From: Dysgonomonas sp. HDW5A
GTDB lineage: Bacteria > Bacteroidota > Bacteroidia > Bacteroidales > Dysgonomonadaceae
Assembly (NCBI RefSeq): GCF_011299555.1
Contig: NZ_CP049857.1
Coordinates: forward strand, 2,914,001-2,978,000
Reading direction: 5' to 3'
Length of the DNA stretch: 64,000 nt
The translations under genes were made by a program, and so were the position numbers. The notes beneath the pieces are model-generated. The model saw only the letters and a list, made by a program, of their open reading frames with translations. It made no database searches and had not been told where the DNA came from. The stretch's first letter is position 1; every line of letters begins with the position of its first letter. Of this stretch, positions 1 to 8,057 are shown piece by piece.

Positions 1-2050
1 CTGCCTGAGCAAATGTACTGCCCATCGATGTGAAATAATACGATACATAGTCTTTACCTCCGATATTTTTAGCCCAAAGGTCTAATGAAACCTTATTCAT
101 CAGGAATGATGTTCGGGCATTCACTATACCGTAAAATGGCTGAGAGGCAGTATTGGTATCATTCCAGTAGATTGTACCCAAACCTGTATACTGAGTGTTG
201 AGTATTATCTTTTGTAGAAAATCGGTTTTTACATTGATACTGTAATTGGCTGCCACCGAAAAAGTATTACGGGGAACCATCGGCAAGAAATTGCCCGAAT
301 AATCTATTTTGTCTTTGACGTTATATATGTATTCCTTAAAAGTAGCATGTGTATATCCGTAAGTCAATTGAAAGTTCAGATTGTCGAGGGCATTAATTTG
401 AGCTGTTGCTTCAAACCCTTTGCTGACCGATTTTCCTGCATTACGTATATAATAACCTTGAGTTTGTAGTTGCGACAGTTGCTGATCTTTCCAATTGATG
501 TAAAATAAGCTGACTTCCGTTTGAAGAAACTTATCGAAGAAGTTGGCTTTCGATCCCAATTCGTAGCTCCAGCTGCTTTCCGATTTAAAAGGTCGGTCAG
601 CCTCATTCACTGCAGTGGTATTAAATCCACCTGATTTGAAACCTTTGGTTGCCGAAAAATATACTATATTATCATTCTCGAAAGAGTATTGAAGCGCAGC
701 CTTAGGAGTCCATTGCGAATAACTATCTTTCTCTCTAGCATCCAATGTTTGTTTAACTGTATTATCCGGCATGTGATTATTGATAATGGTATGCATGCGT
801 GCCTCTTCCCAATCGTAACGTAAACCTAATGTAAGAGAAAGTCCTTTGGTCAACAGATTATTGAATATAGACTGATGGTAAAATGCAGCACCTTTGGTTG
901 GTGTATTTGCATTTTGTAGGGTTTGCATACCTGTAGTACGGTAGTCTATATTGTAATTAGTGCTGTAATCCTGATAAAAACCAAATGCACCGAACTGCCA
1001 TTGATAATTGCTTTTTGTTATTGATTTGATGTTAATTTCCTCAGAATACATCCGTTGAAGCTGATAAAATTTCACGAAATATAAATCTTCAGCAGTAAAG
1101 TCTTGATCGATAAGTTGTTTTCCGTCATAAAATTGAAACGAAGTCATTGAACCTAGTTTAAACTTATCGGTCGTATATTCAACATTCAAACCATTGGTCG
1201 ACATATTACGGCGAAACGACGATGGCTCGTTATAATTTACATCTTTTACTGTATTATTATCCGGATTGTAGATTCCGTATGGATATCCTCCCTGATCCGA
1301 ATATTCGTAAGCCGAAGTTAAATGCATATATAATTGCGGCATAATTTTCCAACTCAATCGCATACGGCCGGTGGCAGCATCCATCGGATCTGCTTTTTTG
1401 CCTGTATATTGGTTGGTAAAATAACCACCTGTGTGTAATACGCTTCCTACAAGAGAATATCCCAAGGTGTTGTTTATATTGCCATAGTGCGATGCAGCTA
1501 ATTCGTATCTGTCGTAGTTACCTGTACCCAGATGCAGGTTGGTTTCTTTGTATTTGTATGGCGATTTGGTATATACATTGATAATACCTCCCATTGTATT
1601 TCTACCATATATAGTTCCCTGAGGACCTCTAAGTATTTCAACACGCTCGATATCATTCATATCGATATCGAATGTCGATCGGTCAAAATAAGGCACGCCG
1701 TCCACATACAAACCCACCGAAGGTGCGTTGATACGAGAGCCAATACCTCTTATGTATGCGGGTGAAGTCATTTTCGATCCGTAATCGGGGATAAAAAGGT
1801 TGGGGACAAAAGCATTAATCTCTTTAATATTGGTAATATTTCGTTCTCTGAGATCTTGTTCCGAAACCAAGGTTGCTGATATGGGTAGCTGAGACAGGTT
1901 CTTGTTGCTTTTGAATGCTTCAATAACCACCTCATCTCCTATGTACGACATTCGGATCGAATCTTTGGGTATTAATGTGTCCTCTGATCTTAGATTACTG
2001 ATATAACAAAGGTTGACCAGCAGCAATATTAGAATGCTGTATTTTTTCAT
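1..2050 (-). CDS. TonB-dependent outer-membrane receptor, C-terminus cut by window edge
   Basis: Open frame from the ATG at 2050 to the window edge, at least 683 codons. The N-terminus (MKKYSILILLLVNLCYI) is a signal peptide. A plug domain follows at about residues 40-170 with the typical SVGLYVDGVPYFDR and EILRGPQGTIYGRNTMGG segments, then beta-barrel strands rich in alternating aromatic residues. There is no N-terminal carboxypeptidase-regulatory domain, so it resembles siderophore or iron-complex receptors rather than SusC. Role (family knowledge): TonB-driven uptake of a ligand across the outer membrane. The ligand is not known. A good minus-strand promoter lies just upstream. Confidence 0.88.
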   Translation of the reverse strand, partial: MKKYSILILLLVNLCYISNLRSEDTLIPKDSIRMSYIGDEVVIEAFKSNKNLSQLPISATLVSEQDLRERNITNIKEINAFVPNLFIPDYGSKMTSPAYIRGIGSRINAPSVGLYVDGVPYFDRSTFDIDMNDIERVEILRGPQGTIYGRNTMGGIINVYTKSPYKYKETNLHLGTGNYDRYELAASHYGNINNTLGYSLVGSVLHTGGYFTNQYTGKKADPMDAATGRMRLSWKIMPQLYMHLTSAYEYSDQGGYPYGIYNPDNNTVKDVNYNEPSSFRRNMSTNGLNVEYTTDKFKLGSMTSFQFYDGKQLIDQDFTAEDLYFVKFYQLQRMYSEEINIKSITKSNYQWQFGAFGFYQDYSTNYNIDYRTTGMQTLQNANTPTKGAAFYHQSIFNNLLTKGLSLTLGLRYDWEEARMHTIINNHMPDNTVKQTLDAREKDSYSQWTPKAALQYSFENDNIVYFSATKGFKSGGFNTTAVNEADRPFKSESSWSYELGSKANFFDKFLQTEVSLFYINWKDQQLSQLQTQGYYIRNAGKSVSKGFEATAQINALDNLNFQLTYGYTHATFKEYIYNVKDKIDYSGNFLPMVPRNTFSVAANYSINVKTDFLQKIILNTQYTGLGTIYWNDTNTASQPFYGIVNARTSFLMNKVSLDLWAKNIGGKDYVSYYFTSMGSTFAQA

Positions 2051-2095
2051 TAATTTATATATTTTGAATTAAAAAGACTATTTTTTAGTTGTATG

Positions 2096-2126
2096 CAAAA
2101 ATATTAAAGTCTTTTACGGTAACCAA
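2096..2126 (-). promoter_or_regulatory. Bacteroidota-type promoter of the TonB receptor
   Basis: Read on the minus strand: TTG (2124-2126), a 20-nt spacer, then TATTTTTG (2096-2103). This fits the -33/-7 pattern TTG-N17-20-TAnnTTTG. It would give a leader of about 40 nt before the ATG at 2050. Confidence 0.5.
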
Positions 2127-2299
2127 TCACTATATGTAGTGAAAATGTATGCAAAACTAGTTTAAATAGTCGAGTTGTGAAAAAAACGAAAAAAAAGTTA
2201 TCGGTTTATGCAACATCTACTGTTTTTTACATCTAGTACATAGTAAAGAATGTGATTCACCTTTTTTCTTGCATGTAATATCAGATTATATAAAAACGT

Positions 2300-2722
2300 A
2301 TGAAAACACGATGCTTTTTGGGGTTGCTTTTGATAGCTTTTATTTCAACTATTTCTTCCTGTATCGAAAAAGTGCAAACGGTAGGACAATGGAATGATTC
2401 GATTAAGTTATCGACCCGTCGAGCTGACCTTTCGGCATTAAACGATTCTATCATCATTACCACAAAAGGTACGTGGTGGTGGGTAAATGATATTTCGGTC
2501 AATGGAAATTATCTCGTTTTTAATCCGATTGAAACCGAAAGAGAAAATTTTGCAATCAATGGCGATTGGTTCTCTATTGAGAGATGCGACAACCAAAAAC
2601 TGATAGTAAGAGTCGATGAAAATAAATCGGCAAAAGAACGCAATATCAAAATCACATTAGAAGCAGGCGACTACTTTGACTATATCGATGTAAACCAACC
2701 CGGACAAAACGACGAGGATTAG
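2300..2722 (+). CDS. BACON-like lipoprotein
   Basis: 140 aa. A signal peptide ends in a lipobox-like ISSC (Cys about residue 21), so the protein is probably lipid-anchored. The rest resembles a single BACON-type Ig domain: a KGTWWWVNDISV segment, then NKSAKERNIKITLEAGDYFDYIDVNQ, close to the usual N-x-S-x-x-R-x-x-x-I ... I-x-V-x-Q-x-G ending. BACON domains in Bacteroidota are thought to bind carbohydrate or mucin, but standing alone the function is open. It converges with and overlaps the next gene by 4 nt. Confidence 0.72.
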   Translation: MKTRCFLGLLLIAFISTISSCIEKVQTVGQWNDSIKLSTRRADLSALNDSIIITTKGTWWWVNDISVNGNYLVFNPIETERENFAINGDWFSIERCDNQKLIVRVDENKSAKERNIKITLEAGDYFDYIDVNQPGQNDED

Positions 2723-3996
2723 AATTCTTCTGCCGAGCTGTGTGTAACCAATACCTTATCTATACGGGCACCATCCATATCTACGATTTCGAAAGTAAAG
2801 TCTTTCCATTCTATTTTTTCACCCGTTTTTGGAATATGCTGTAATAAATCGAGTATAAGTCCACTTATCGTATTATAATCGTTCTGAGTATATAGAAATT
2901 CTTTATCAAAAAAAGTCAGGAAATTATAAAACGGACATTGTCCATCTATAAGCCAGCCGCCATCGGTCCGTTCCACAATATCGGGTTCTTCATGTATGTC
3001 GGGAATATTGCCCACAAGAGCTTCTAGTATATCGGTTAGAGTCACAATGCCTTGTATGCTGCCAAATTCGTCACAAACCAAAGCATACTGTGCATGGTTG
3101 GTTTTCATCTGCTCCAAAGCATTATATACTCCCATGTTCTGAGGGAAGTAGTTGCATGGTCTGAGCATATTTTCCATTCTGAAATCATCTTTTTCCATTT
3201 TCCCGAACAAGTCTTTCATGTATACAATTCCCAAGATATTATCCAGGTCTTTATGAGCTACAGGATAAACATCGAATGGATTTTCTTGTAAAAAAGTATA
3301 TATCTGTTCGGTAGACATTCTGGTATCTATCCATACAATGTCGCTGTGATGAGTCATAATAGATTCGAGGTCGCGATCTCCCAGCGAAAAAACACGATCT
3401 ACAATATCTTGTTCCACTTTATCAACAACGCCATCGCGCATACCCTCCTGTATAATGGCTTTGATCTCCTCTTCGGTGACCTTGCTTTCTCTAATATTCA
3501 GACGCATGGCTTTCACTACTATCGAAGTACTTTTAGATAATGCCCATACAAACGGTGTTGCTACAAGTGACAACAAGTACATCGGGCGGGCTACGAGTTG
3601 GGCAATTCTTTCGGATATACTCAATCCGATTCTTTTGGGAACCAATTCGCCGAAAATAAGAGTGAGATAGGTAACAAACAGTACAATAAATATTTTAGAG
3701 AAAGACAGTACATAAGGACCTGCAATACCCCATTTGTTAAGTATCATAGCCAAATCTTTGGCTAGTACATCTCCCGAATAGATACCTGTAACTATGCCTA
3801 CAAGCGTTATTCCTATTTGTATCGTCGATAAAAATTTGTCGGGTTCATTTGCCAGCTTTAAAGCTGCCGCAGCTTTAGCATTACCCAGTTTAGCATCGCT
3901 GCTTAATCTTGATTTCCGGGCTGAAATAATAGCTATTTCCGACATCGAAAACAATCCGTTTATAAGTATTAGAATAACAATAATCGCGATATCCAT
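2719..3996 (-). CDS. CNNM/CorC-type (hemolysin C-like) membrane protein
   Basis: 425 aa. An N-terminal DUF21/CNNM membrane region (about residues 1-190, three to four hydrophobic segments, with SEIAIISARKSRL near the start) is followed by a CBS pair (about 205-330; MTHHSDIVWIDTRM, YALVCDEFGSIQGIVTLTDILEAL) and a C-terminal CorC_HlyC domain (about 345-420). The length is normal. The family is implicated in Mg2+/Co2+ efflux or resistance, and the substrate here is inferred only. It is monocistronic. Confidence 0.9.
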   Translation of the reverse strand: MDIAIIVILILINGLFSMSEIAIISARKSRLSSDAKLGNAKAAAALKLANEPDKFLSTIQIGITLVGIVTGIYSGDVLAKDLAMILNKWGIAGPYVLSFSKIFIVLFVTYLTLIFGELVPKRIGLSISERIAQLVARPMYLLSLVATPFVWALSKSTSIVVKAMRLNIRESKVTEEEIKAIIQEGMRDGVVDKVEQDIVDRVFSLGDRDLESIMTHHSDIVWIDTRMSTEQIYTFLQENPFDVYPVAHKDLDNILGIVYMKDLFGKMEKDDFRMENMLRPCNYFPQNMGVYNALEQMKTNHAQYALVCDEFGSIQGIVTLTDILEALVGNIPDIHEEPDIVERTDGGWLIDGQCPFYNFLTFFDKEFLYTQNDYNTISGLILDLLQHIPKTGEKIEWKDFTFEIVDMDGARIDKVLVTHSSAEEF

Positions 3997-4299
3997 TTTT
4001 TTATTTTAAAGTTATTGAAATTAAATTTGCAGAGCTATTGGTTGCTTTGACAAACAAATAACGAGAGATAATCATGCTCTTTAAATATTTCATTTTTTTT
4101 ACTCCTAAATGTATTCCTTTTTTTAAACATCTCACAAGTAACAATGTTTTAAAGTTAATCTTTTATATTTATTTCCGTGATACTAACTTATAACAAACCA
4201 ATAGCGATGCAATGGTAATCTGTAAAATTCATTTGCAGATAATATCCCACTTATTCTGAGAAAAAAGTGTTCTGGTTTATTATAATCAAAATAAATATC
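3997..4299. other. AT-rich intergenic spacer, nothing recognised
   Basis: Between the divergently read CorC gene and the first GA-repeat leader. It is strongly AT-rich, with no ORF or clear hairpin. It must hold the CorC promoter on the minus strand, but no convincing element could be assigned. Confidence 0.4.
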
Positions 4300-4307
4300 T
4301 ATATTTG
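4300..4307 (+). promoter_or_regulatory. -7 promoter element of surface-protein operon leader (copy 1)
   Basis: TATATTTG fits TAnnTTTG. The -33 element is weak (TTCTGGTTTA region). The equivalent element in the paralogous leader is TATCTTTG at 7576-7583. Both lie 29-30 nt before the first AUG of the leader ORF, and the block between (AACTCTTTAC) is conserved. Confidence 0.5.
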
Positions 4308-4336
4308 CTCATCTTAAATAACTCTTTACGAGAATA

Positions 4337-4477
<141 letters not shown>

Positions 4478-4509
4478 CTAGCAATCGTGCTGGTAATAAA
4501 AATATTTTA

Positions 4510-4532
4510 GGCGGATTATTCCGTCTTTTTTT
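4510..4532 (+). terminator. Hairpin with U tract right after the GA tract
   Basis: GGCGGA / TCCGTC stem of 6 bp with a TTAT loop, followed by seven Ts: an intrinsic-terminator or attenuator form. The second leader keeps the stem at 7789-7804 as GGCAGA / TCTGTC, a compensatory G-C to A-T change, but without the T run. Confidence 0.55.
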
Positions 4533-4594
4533 ATTTTGTGTTTCATTGACACAGTGCATTTTTATTTTCATATATTTCCCCAATAAATATATTG

Positions 4595-4730
4595 ATAGTT
4601 GTTTCGGTAAACGATTTCGTGTTGCCGGTTTGTTTTTTTGTTGTCGTTCACAATCGGCACGATTCAAGCGTTTACCTATGTCACAACTATGTCCGGCAGC
4701 AGCGTGTAGCGATTACATGCTGCTGTCTTT
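4595..4730 (+). ncRNA. Structured leader RNA element, copy 1 (riboswitch/attenuator-like)
   Basis: P1 ATAGTTGT (4595-4602) pairs with ACAACTAT (4683-4690). P2 GGTAAACG (4606-4613) pairs with CGTTTACC (4669-4676) and continues inward as CGTG...CCG / CGGCACG. The asymmetric internal loop is UUC / UAUGUC. A five-base linker GTCCG leads to P3, a 13-bp hairpin (4696-4708 with 4714-4726, loop GCGAT) followed by CTTTTATTTT. The same layout is found in two more copies (7874, 9244) with covarying stems. It lies 50 nt upstream of the surface-protein ATG. No named RNA family was recognised. Confidence 0.7.
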
Positions 4731-4779
4731 TATTTTAAAACTAACTAACCGAAATATAAATTTAAATGATGATAAAAAT

Positions 4780-5361
4780 ATGAAAAAGTATTTTTTATTG
4801 GCAGCCCTCATTCTTACAGGGTTTTGCCGTATGGAAGCACAAGTGGGCATCAATACAACCAGTCCGCATCAATCAGCAGCTCTGGATATCGAGAGTACAA
4901 ATAAAGGAATGTTGATTCCCCGGATGACTACCGCCCAAAAAGTAGCTGTAATTAATCCCGCTCCCGGATTACTGATTTATGACACTACGCTTCGCTGTAT
5001 TTCCCAGAATGCAGGTACAGCAGTTTCTCCAGCTTGGGTTTGTCTTTCCCAAAAAGATGCACAGAACGGTTTCTTTTACATGCCCACTATCGCAGTAGAT
5101 GCTTCGACTGTATCTACAGGCAAGACCCTCGATTTGTATGATGAATATAAAAAACAGTTTACAGCCCCCACTAAAAATCCATCAGCACCTGTCAATATAC
5201 CTTATTTTAGCAATCGAACCGATTTGTATTACTACATCACAAGCTATGATACCAATGTTCTCGCAAATATATCGATCAATAACAATGGGGTCATGACTTA
5301 TGATATTAAAGCAGAGTCGGATTACGATTCGTTTATGACTGTGGTATTTGTGGTTAAGTAA
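4780..5361 (+). CDS. Secreted surface protein, QVGINT-type
   Basis: 193 aa from the ATG at 4780. A longer frame runs upstream to 4471, but a signal peptide (MKKYFLLAALILTGFCRMEA) starts exactly here, so this start is chosen. After cleavage comes QVGINTTSPHQSAALDIES, the motif shared by all surface proteins of this cluster, then MTTAQKVAVINPAPGLLIYD, seen in many Bacteroidota surface and fimbria-like proteins. It is a paralogue of the protein at 6900 (both end in PYF...LYYY...YD.F...VF.V). First gene of a three-gene operon. Function unknown, exported or surface-exposed by inference. It is preceded by a leader with a switchable repeat and structured RNA. Confidence 0.75.
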   Translation: MKKYFLLAALILTGFCRMEAQVGINTTSPHQSAALDIESTNKGMLIPRMTTAQKVAVINPAPGLLIYDTTLRCISQNAGTAVSPAWVCLSQKDAQNGFFYMPTIAVDASTVSTGKTLDLYDEYKKQFTAPTKNPSAPVNIPYFSNRTDLYYYITSYDTNVLANISINNNGVMTYDIKAESDYDSFMTVVFVVK

Positions 5362-5379
5362 ATTTTACTCTGATTAGAA

Positions 5380-6849
5380 ATGAAAAAAATAACTTATATA
5401 TTTTTGATTGTATTTTTGGGGCACCTAAGTGTTTACGGACAAAAGGAAACGAGTTGGTGGCACTTTGGCTTTAAAAGTGGTCTCAATTTCAATTCGCTAA
5501 GCAACGCTACGGCGAGCGATGCTACGGTTGTACCTAATATGCCTCAGCCGATAGTAGGAGCGTTATCGACCTACGAAGGTTGTTTTACGGTATCTACGTA
5601 TGATGGGAATTTTTTATTTTCGTCAGATGGAATTACAGTATATGATAAAAACTACAATGTGATGCCCAATGGTACGGCACTTTTGGGCGATCCATCTGCA
5701 ACCCAGTCGGGTATTGTGATACCACGACCGGGAAGCTCGACTCAATATTATGTTGTAACAGTTCCGGCACAAGGAGCTCCTAATGGATTGCGGTATAGTG
5801 TTGTAGATATGTTGCTGAATGGGGGGCTGGGAGATGTTGTTGCAGCATCTAAAAACACGATTATTAAATCGGGTGCGGTATTTGAAAATATTGCAGCCGT
5901 ACCCAATGCAAATGGAGAAGATTATTGGTTGTTACATCGTTTAGGGCAAACATTTTATGTGTTTGCTGTTACTGCAACGGGAATATCATCTACCCCAAAT
6001 CAAACGATTTCCAGTGCAAGTATAACAGCCGTTCCTGCTAGTGCTGGTCTTGGAGAGTTAATAGTATCTTCCGATTATACAAAGATCTTATCGTGCAGTT
6101 GGACTGCAAATCAAATTATTTCGGCTCAGTTTAATAACGCTACGGGAATGGTAAGCGGGATACAGGCTCAAACAATACCTGTTATTACTTATGCTGCCTG
6201 CTTTTCGCCCGATAATAACCATATTTATGTAACCTCAGGGTACACTAGCCCGCAAATATACCATAATACATGGAGCGGTCTTAGAGCCGGTACTGCCTCT
6301 ACCTTTCTGGCCTATGGCCCAAGTAACCTCAAACCGGGTATCGATGGCAGGTTGTATGGTATACAATCGCCGGGTCCGGGTCTTCGATCCAAGAACTTGT
6401 ATGTGATAATGAATCCCAACGCGGGCGGAACTGTTCTGAAATATTTTCCTAATTACCTGATAAATGACGCCTATTTGGGATTGCCGAGTTTTCCGGCGGG
6501 TTTTATTCGAATAATTCCTAAATCCAAGCCTTTTGCCTGCGTAGCCCATTCGCGAACCTATGGCGTGGAGATAGACTTATCAGGAGGGAATACTCCTGTA
6601 AAATTGGAGTGGAATTTTGGAGATGGCACATCTGTTGTAAGTCAGACAGTGACTTTGCCGCAAACTGAATATGTAATGAAGCATACTTATTCTAGCTCAG
6701 GCTTATATACAATTGTAGTAACCCCCTATAAGGCAGATGGTACTAAAGCCAAGATAATTACCATGCAAGCAAATATAGTGAATTGTACGCTAAGGTCGAA
6801 TCGTATGACCCGATCTGATTTACTCAATTCTAAGCAAATTATGGAGTAA
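5380..6849 (+). CDS. Secreted beta-propeller-like protein with C-terminal PKD domain
   Basis: 489 aa. Signal peptide MKKITYIFLIVFLGHLSVYG. Residues about 25-380 have repeated strands with GNFLFSSDG, ILSCSWTANQ and HIYVTSGY, typical of the propeller-like part of large Bacteroidota PKD proteins. Residues about 395-470 form a PKD/Ig fold (LEWNFGDGTSVVSQTV ... HTYSSSGLYTIVV). It starts 18 nt after the first operon gene and is followed after about 50 nt by the paralogue of that gene. It is shorter than the usual gliding-motility or T9SS-linked relatives and has no visible sorting domain. Probably a surface adhesion or structural protein (inference). Confidence 0.7.
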   Translation: MKKITYIFLIVFLGHLSVYGQKETSWWHFGFKSGLNFNSLSNATASDATVVPNMPQPIVGALSTYEGCFTVSTYDGNFLFSSDGITVYDKNYNVMPNGTALLGDPSATQSGIVIPRPGSSTQYYVVTVPAQGAPNGLRYSVVDMLLNGGLGDVVAASKNTIIKSGAVFENIAAVPNANGEDYWLLHRLGQTFYVFAVTATGISSTPNQTISSASITAVPASAGLGELIVSSDYTKILSCSWTANQIISAQFNNATGMVSGIQAQTIPVITYAACFSPDNNHIYVTSGYTSPQIYHNTWSGLRAGTASTFLAYGPSNLKPGIDGRLYGIQSPGPGLRSKNLYVIMNPNAGGTVLKYFPNYLINDAYLGLPSFPAGFIRIIPKSKPFACVAHSRTYGVEIDLSGGNTPVKLEWNFGDGTSVVSQTVTLPQTEYVMKHTYSSSGLYTIVVTPYKADGTKAKIITMQANIVNCTLRSNRMTRSDLLNSKQIME

Positions 6850-6899
6850 AATTCCTTTCAAAGAATTATATTGGTTTGAGACCTAAAACTATAAAACAG

Positions 6900-7505
6900 A
6901 TGAATAAGATTTTAGTACTGATAGCTATCTGTCTGATGCTCTCTATGGAGAATGCCTCGGCTCAGATAGCGGTAAATAGCGATAGCCCCGATGCATCGGC
7001 AGCATTAGATATACAGGCCGTTAATAATAATCGGGGTCTTTTGATACCACAAATGACTACAGCTCAGAAACTAGCAATAGCTAATCCCGCACCGGGGTTG
7101 TTAGTTTATGATACTGATTATAACTGTATCTCTCAATACAAAGATACCCCCTCTAATCCCGGAGTATTCGGTTGGACTTGTCAGACACTTTTCAACAGAC
7201 ACTTTTTGTATATGCCCACTATTAATATACCCACATCCGATGGTACAGGTAGTCTTCTTACGGGCACCCGGTCTATCGACTTGTATAACGTATACAAAAC
7301 AGGTTTCGAGAACCCTTCTGTTAAAAGTGCAGGAGCGCCGGCCTCAATTCCTTATTTTAATAGAGATCAGCTATATTATTATGTAACCTATTGCGATCCA
7401 TGTATCACAGTTACAGGTATTAGTGATAGCGGAAATTTAAGTTATACGGTAAATGCTCTGCCCAATTACGATGCTTTTGTCAATATTGTATTTTTAGTGC
7501 GATAA
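6900..7505 (+). CDS. Secreted surface protein, paralogue of the 4780 gene
   Basis: 201 aa from the ATG at 6900 (MNKILVLIAICLMLSM...ASA signal peptide; an upstream TTG in frame is ignored). The mature part begins QIAVNSDSPDASAALDIQ and has MTTAQKLAIANPAPGLLVYD and SIDLYNVYKTGF, which match MTTAQKVAVINPAPGLLIYD and TLDLYDEYKKQF of the first operon gene. Third gene of the operon. A strong terminator follows 10 nt after the stop. The symmetric layout small-large-small suggests the three products work together, perhaps as a surface assembly (inference). Confidence 0.72.
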   Translation: MNKILVLIAICLMLSMENASAQIAVNSDSPDASAALDIQAVNNNRGLLIPQMTTAQKLAIANPAPGLLVYDTDYNCISQYKDTPSNPGVFGWTCQTLFNRHFLYMPTINIPTSDGTGSLLTGTRSIDLYNVYKTGFENPSVKSAGAPASIPYFNRDQLYYYVTYCDPCITVTGISDSGNLSYTVNALPNYDAFVNIVFLVR

Positions 7506-7514
7506 ATCATCTAA

Positions 7515-7546
7515 GTCCGTATCTATATAGATACGGGCTTTTTTTT
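7515..7546 (+). terminator. Terminator of the three-gene surface operon
   Basis: CCGTATCTA / TAGATACGG stem followed by GC and eight Ts. It sits directly after the stop at 7505 and just before the next promoter. Confidence 0.85.
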
Positions 7547-7553
7547 ATATATA

Positions 7554-7583
7554 TTGTTTTATCTGGAAATAGTTTTATCTTTG
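7554..7583 (+). promoter_or_regulatory. Promoter of GA leader copy 2
   Basis: TTG (7554-7556), a 19-nt spacer, then TATCTTTG (7576-7583): a full match to the Bacteroidota -33/-7 pattern. The first AUG of the leader ORF follows 30 nt later. Confidence 0.65.
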
Positions 7584-7613
7584 CTCTTGTAAAATAACTC
7601 TTTACATCTATTT

Positions 7614-7745
<132 letters not shown>

Positions 7746-7788
7746 TACCACCTCGTATTTAAAAAAATATTTTTTCATCAAATTTTCA

Positions 7789-7804
7789 GGCAGATTTATC
7801 TGTC
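7789..7804 (+). other. Conserved hairpin after GA tract, copy 2
   Basis: GGCAGA / TCTGTC, loop TTTA. It is the counterpart of the hairpin at 4510, with a compensatory pair change, but here it is followed by GCTTCCC, not a T run, so it is unlikely to terminate by itself. Confidence 0.45.
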
Positions 7805-7873
7805 GCTTCCCATTGCTGTGTTTTTCCGATGCAGTTCTTTTTGTTTTAGAATATTTCCCGAATAAATATATTG

Positions 7874-8011
7874 ATAGTTGTTTCGGTAAACGATTCCGTG
7901 CAATTGGTTTGTTTTTTTGTTGTCGTTTAAAATCAGCACGAATCAATCGTTTATCTATGCCTCAACTATGTCCGGCAGTAGCGTGTAGTGATTACATGCT
8001 GCTGCTTTTTT
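7874..8011 (+). ncRNA. Structured leader RNA element, copy 2
   Basis: P1 ATAGTTG (7874-7880) / CAACTAT (7963-7969). P2 GGTAAACGATT (7885-7895) / AATCGTTTATC (7945-7955), extended by CGTGC (7897-7901) / GCACG (7936-7940). Linker GTCCG. P3 is a 13-bp stem (7975-7987 with 7993-8005, loop GTGAT) followed by six Ts, a textbook intrinsic terminator. Relative to copy 1, P2 is extended by pairs and P3 carries a C-G to T-G change. The surface-protein ATG is 47 nt downstream. Confidence 0.72.
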
Positions 8012-8057
8012 GCATATTCGATACACATAAACTAATTAACATAATTATAAATTAAAA

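Noticed and set aside
3052-3291. Plus-strand small ORFs inside the CorC gene (3052, 3346, 3455, 3794)
   Set aside because: Shadows of the well-supported minus-strand gene.
4595-4730. Known riboswitch (c-di-GMP, cobalamin, SAM, TPP, FMN) in the surface-gene leaders
   Set aside because: The conserved cores of these families are not present. The shared core (UAUG loop, GTCCG linker) matches none I know.
4546-4779. N-terminal extension of the 4780 surface gene
   Set aside because: The frame is open, but a signal peptide begins exactly at 4780 and the upstream part overlaps the structured RNA. Kept only as the possible read-through product of the phase switch.
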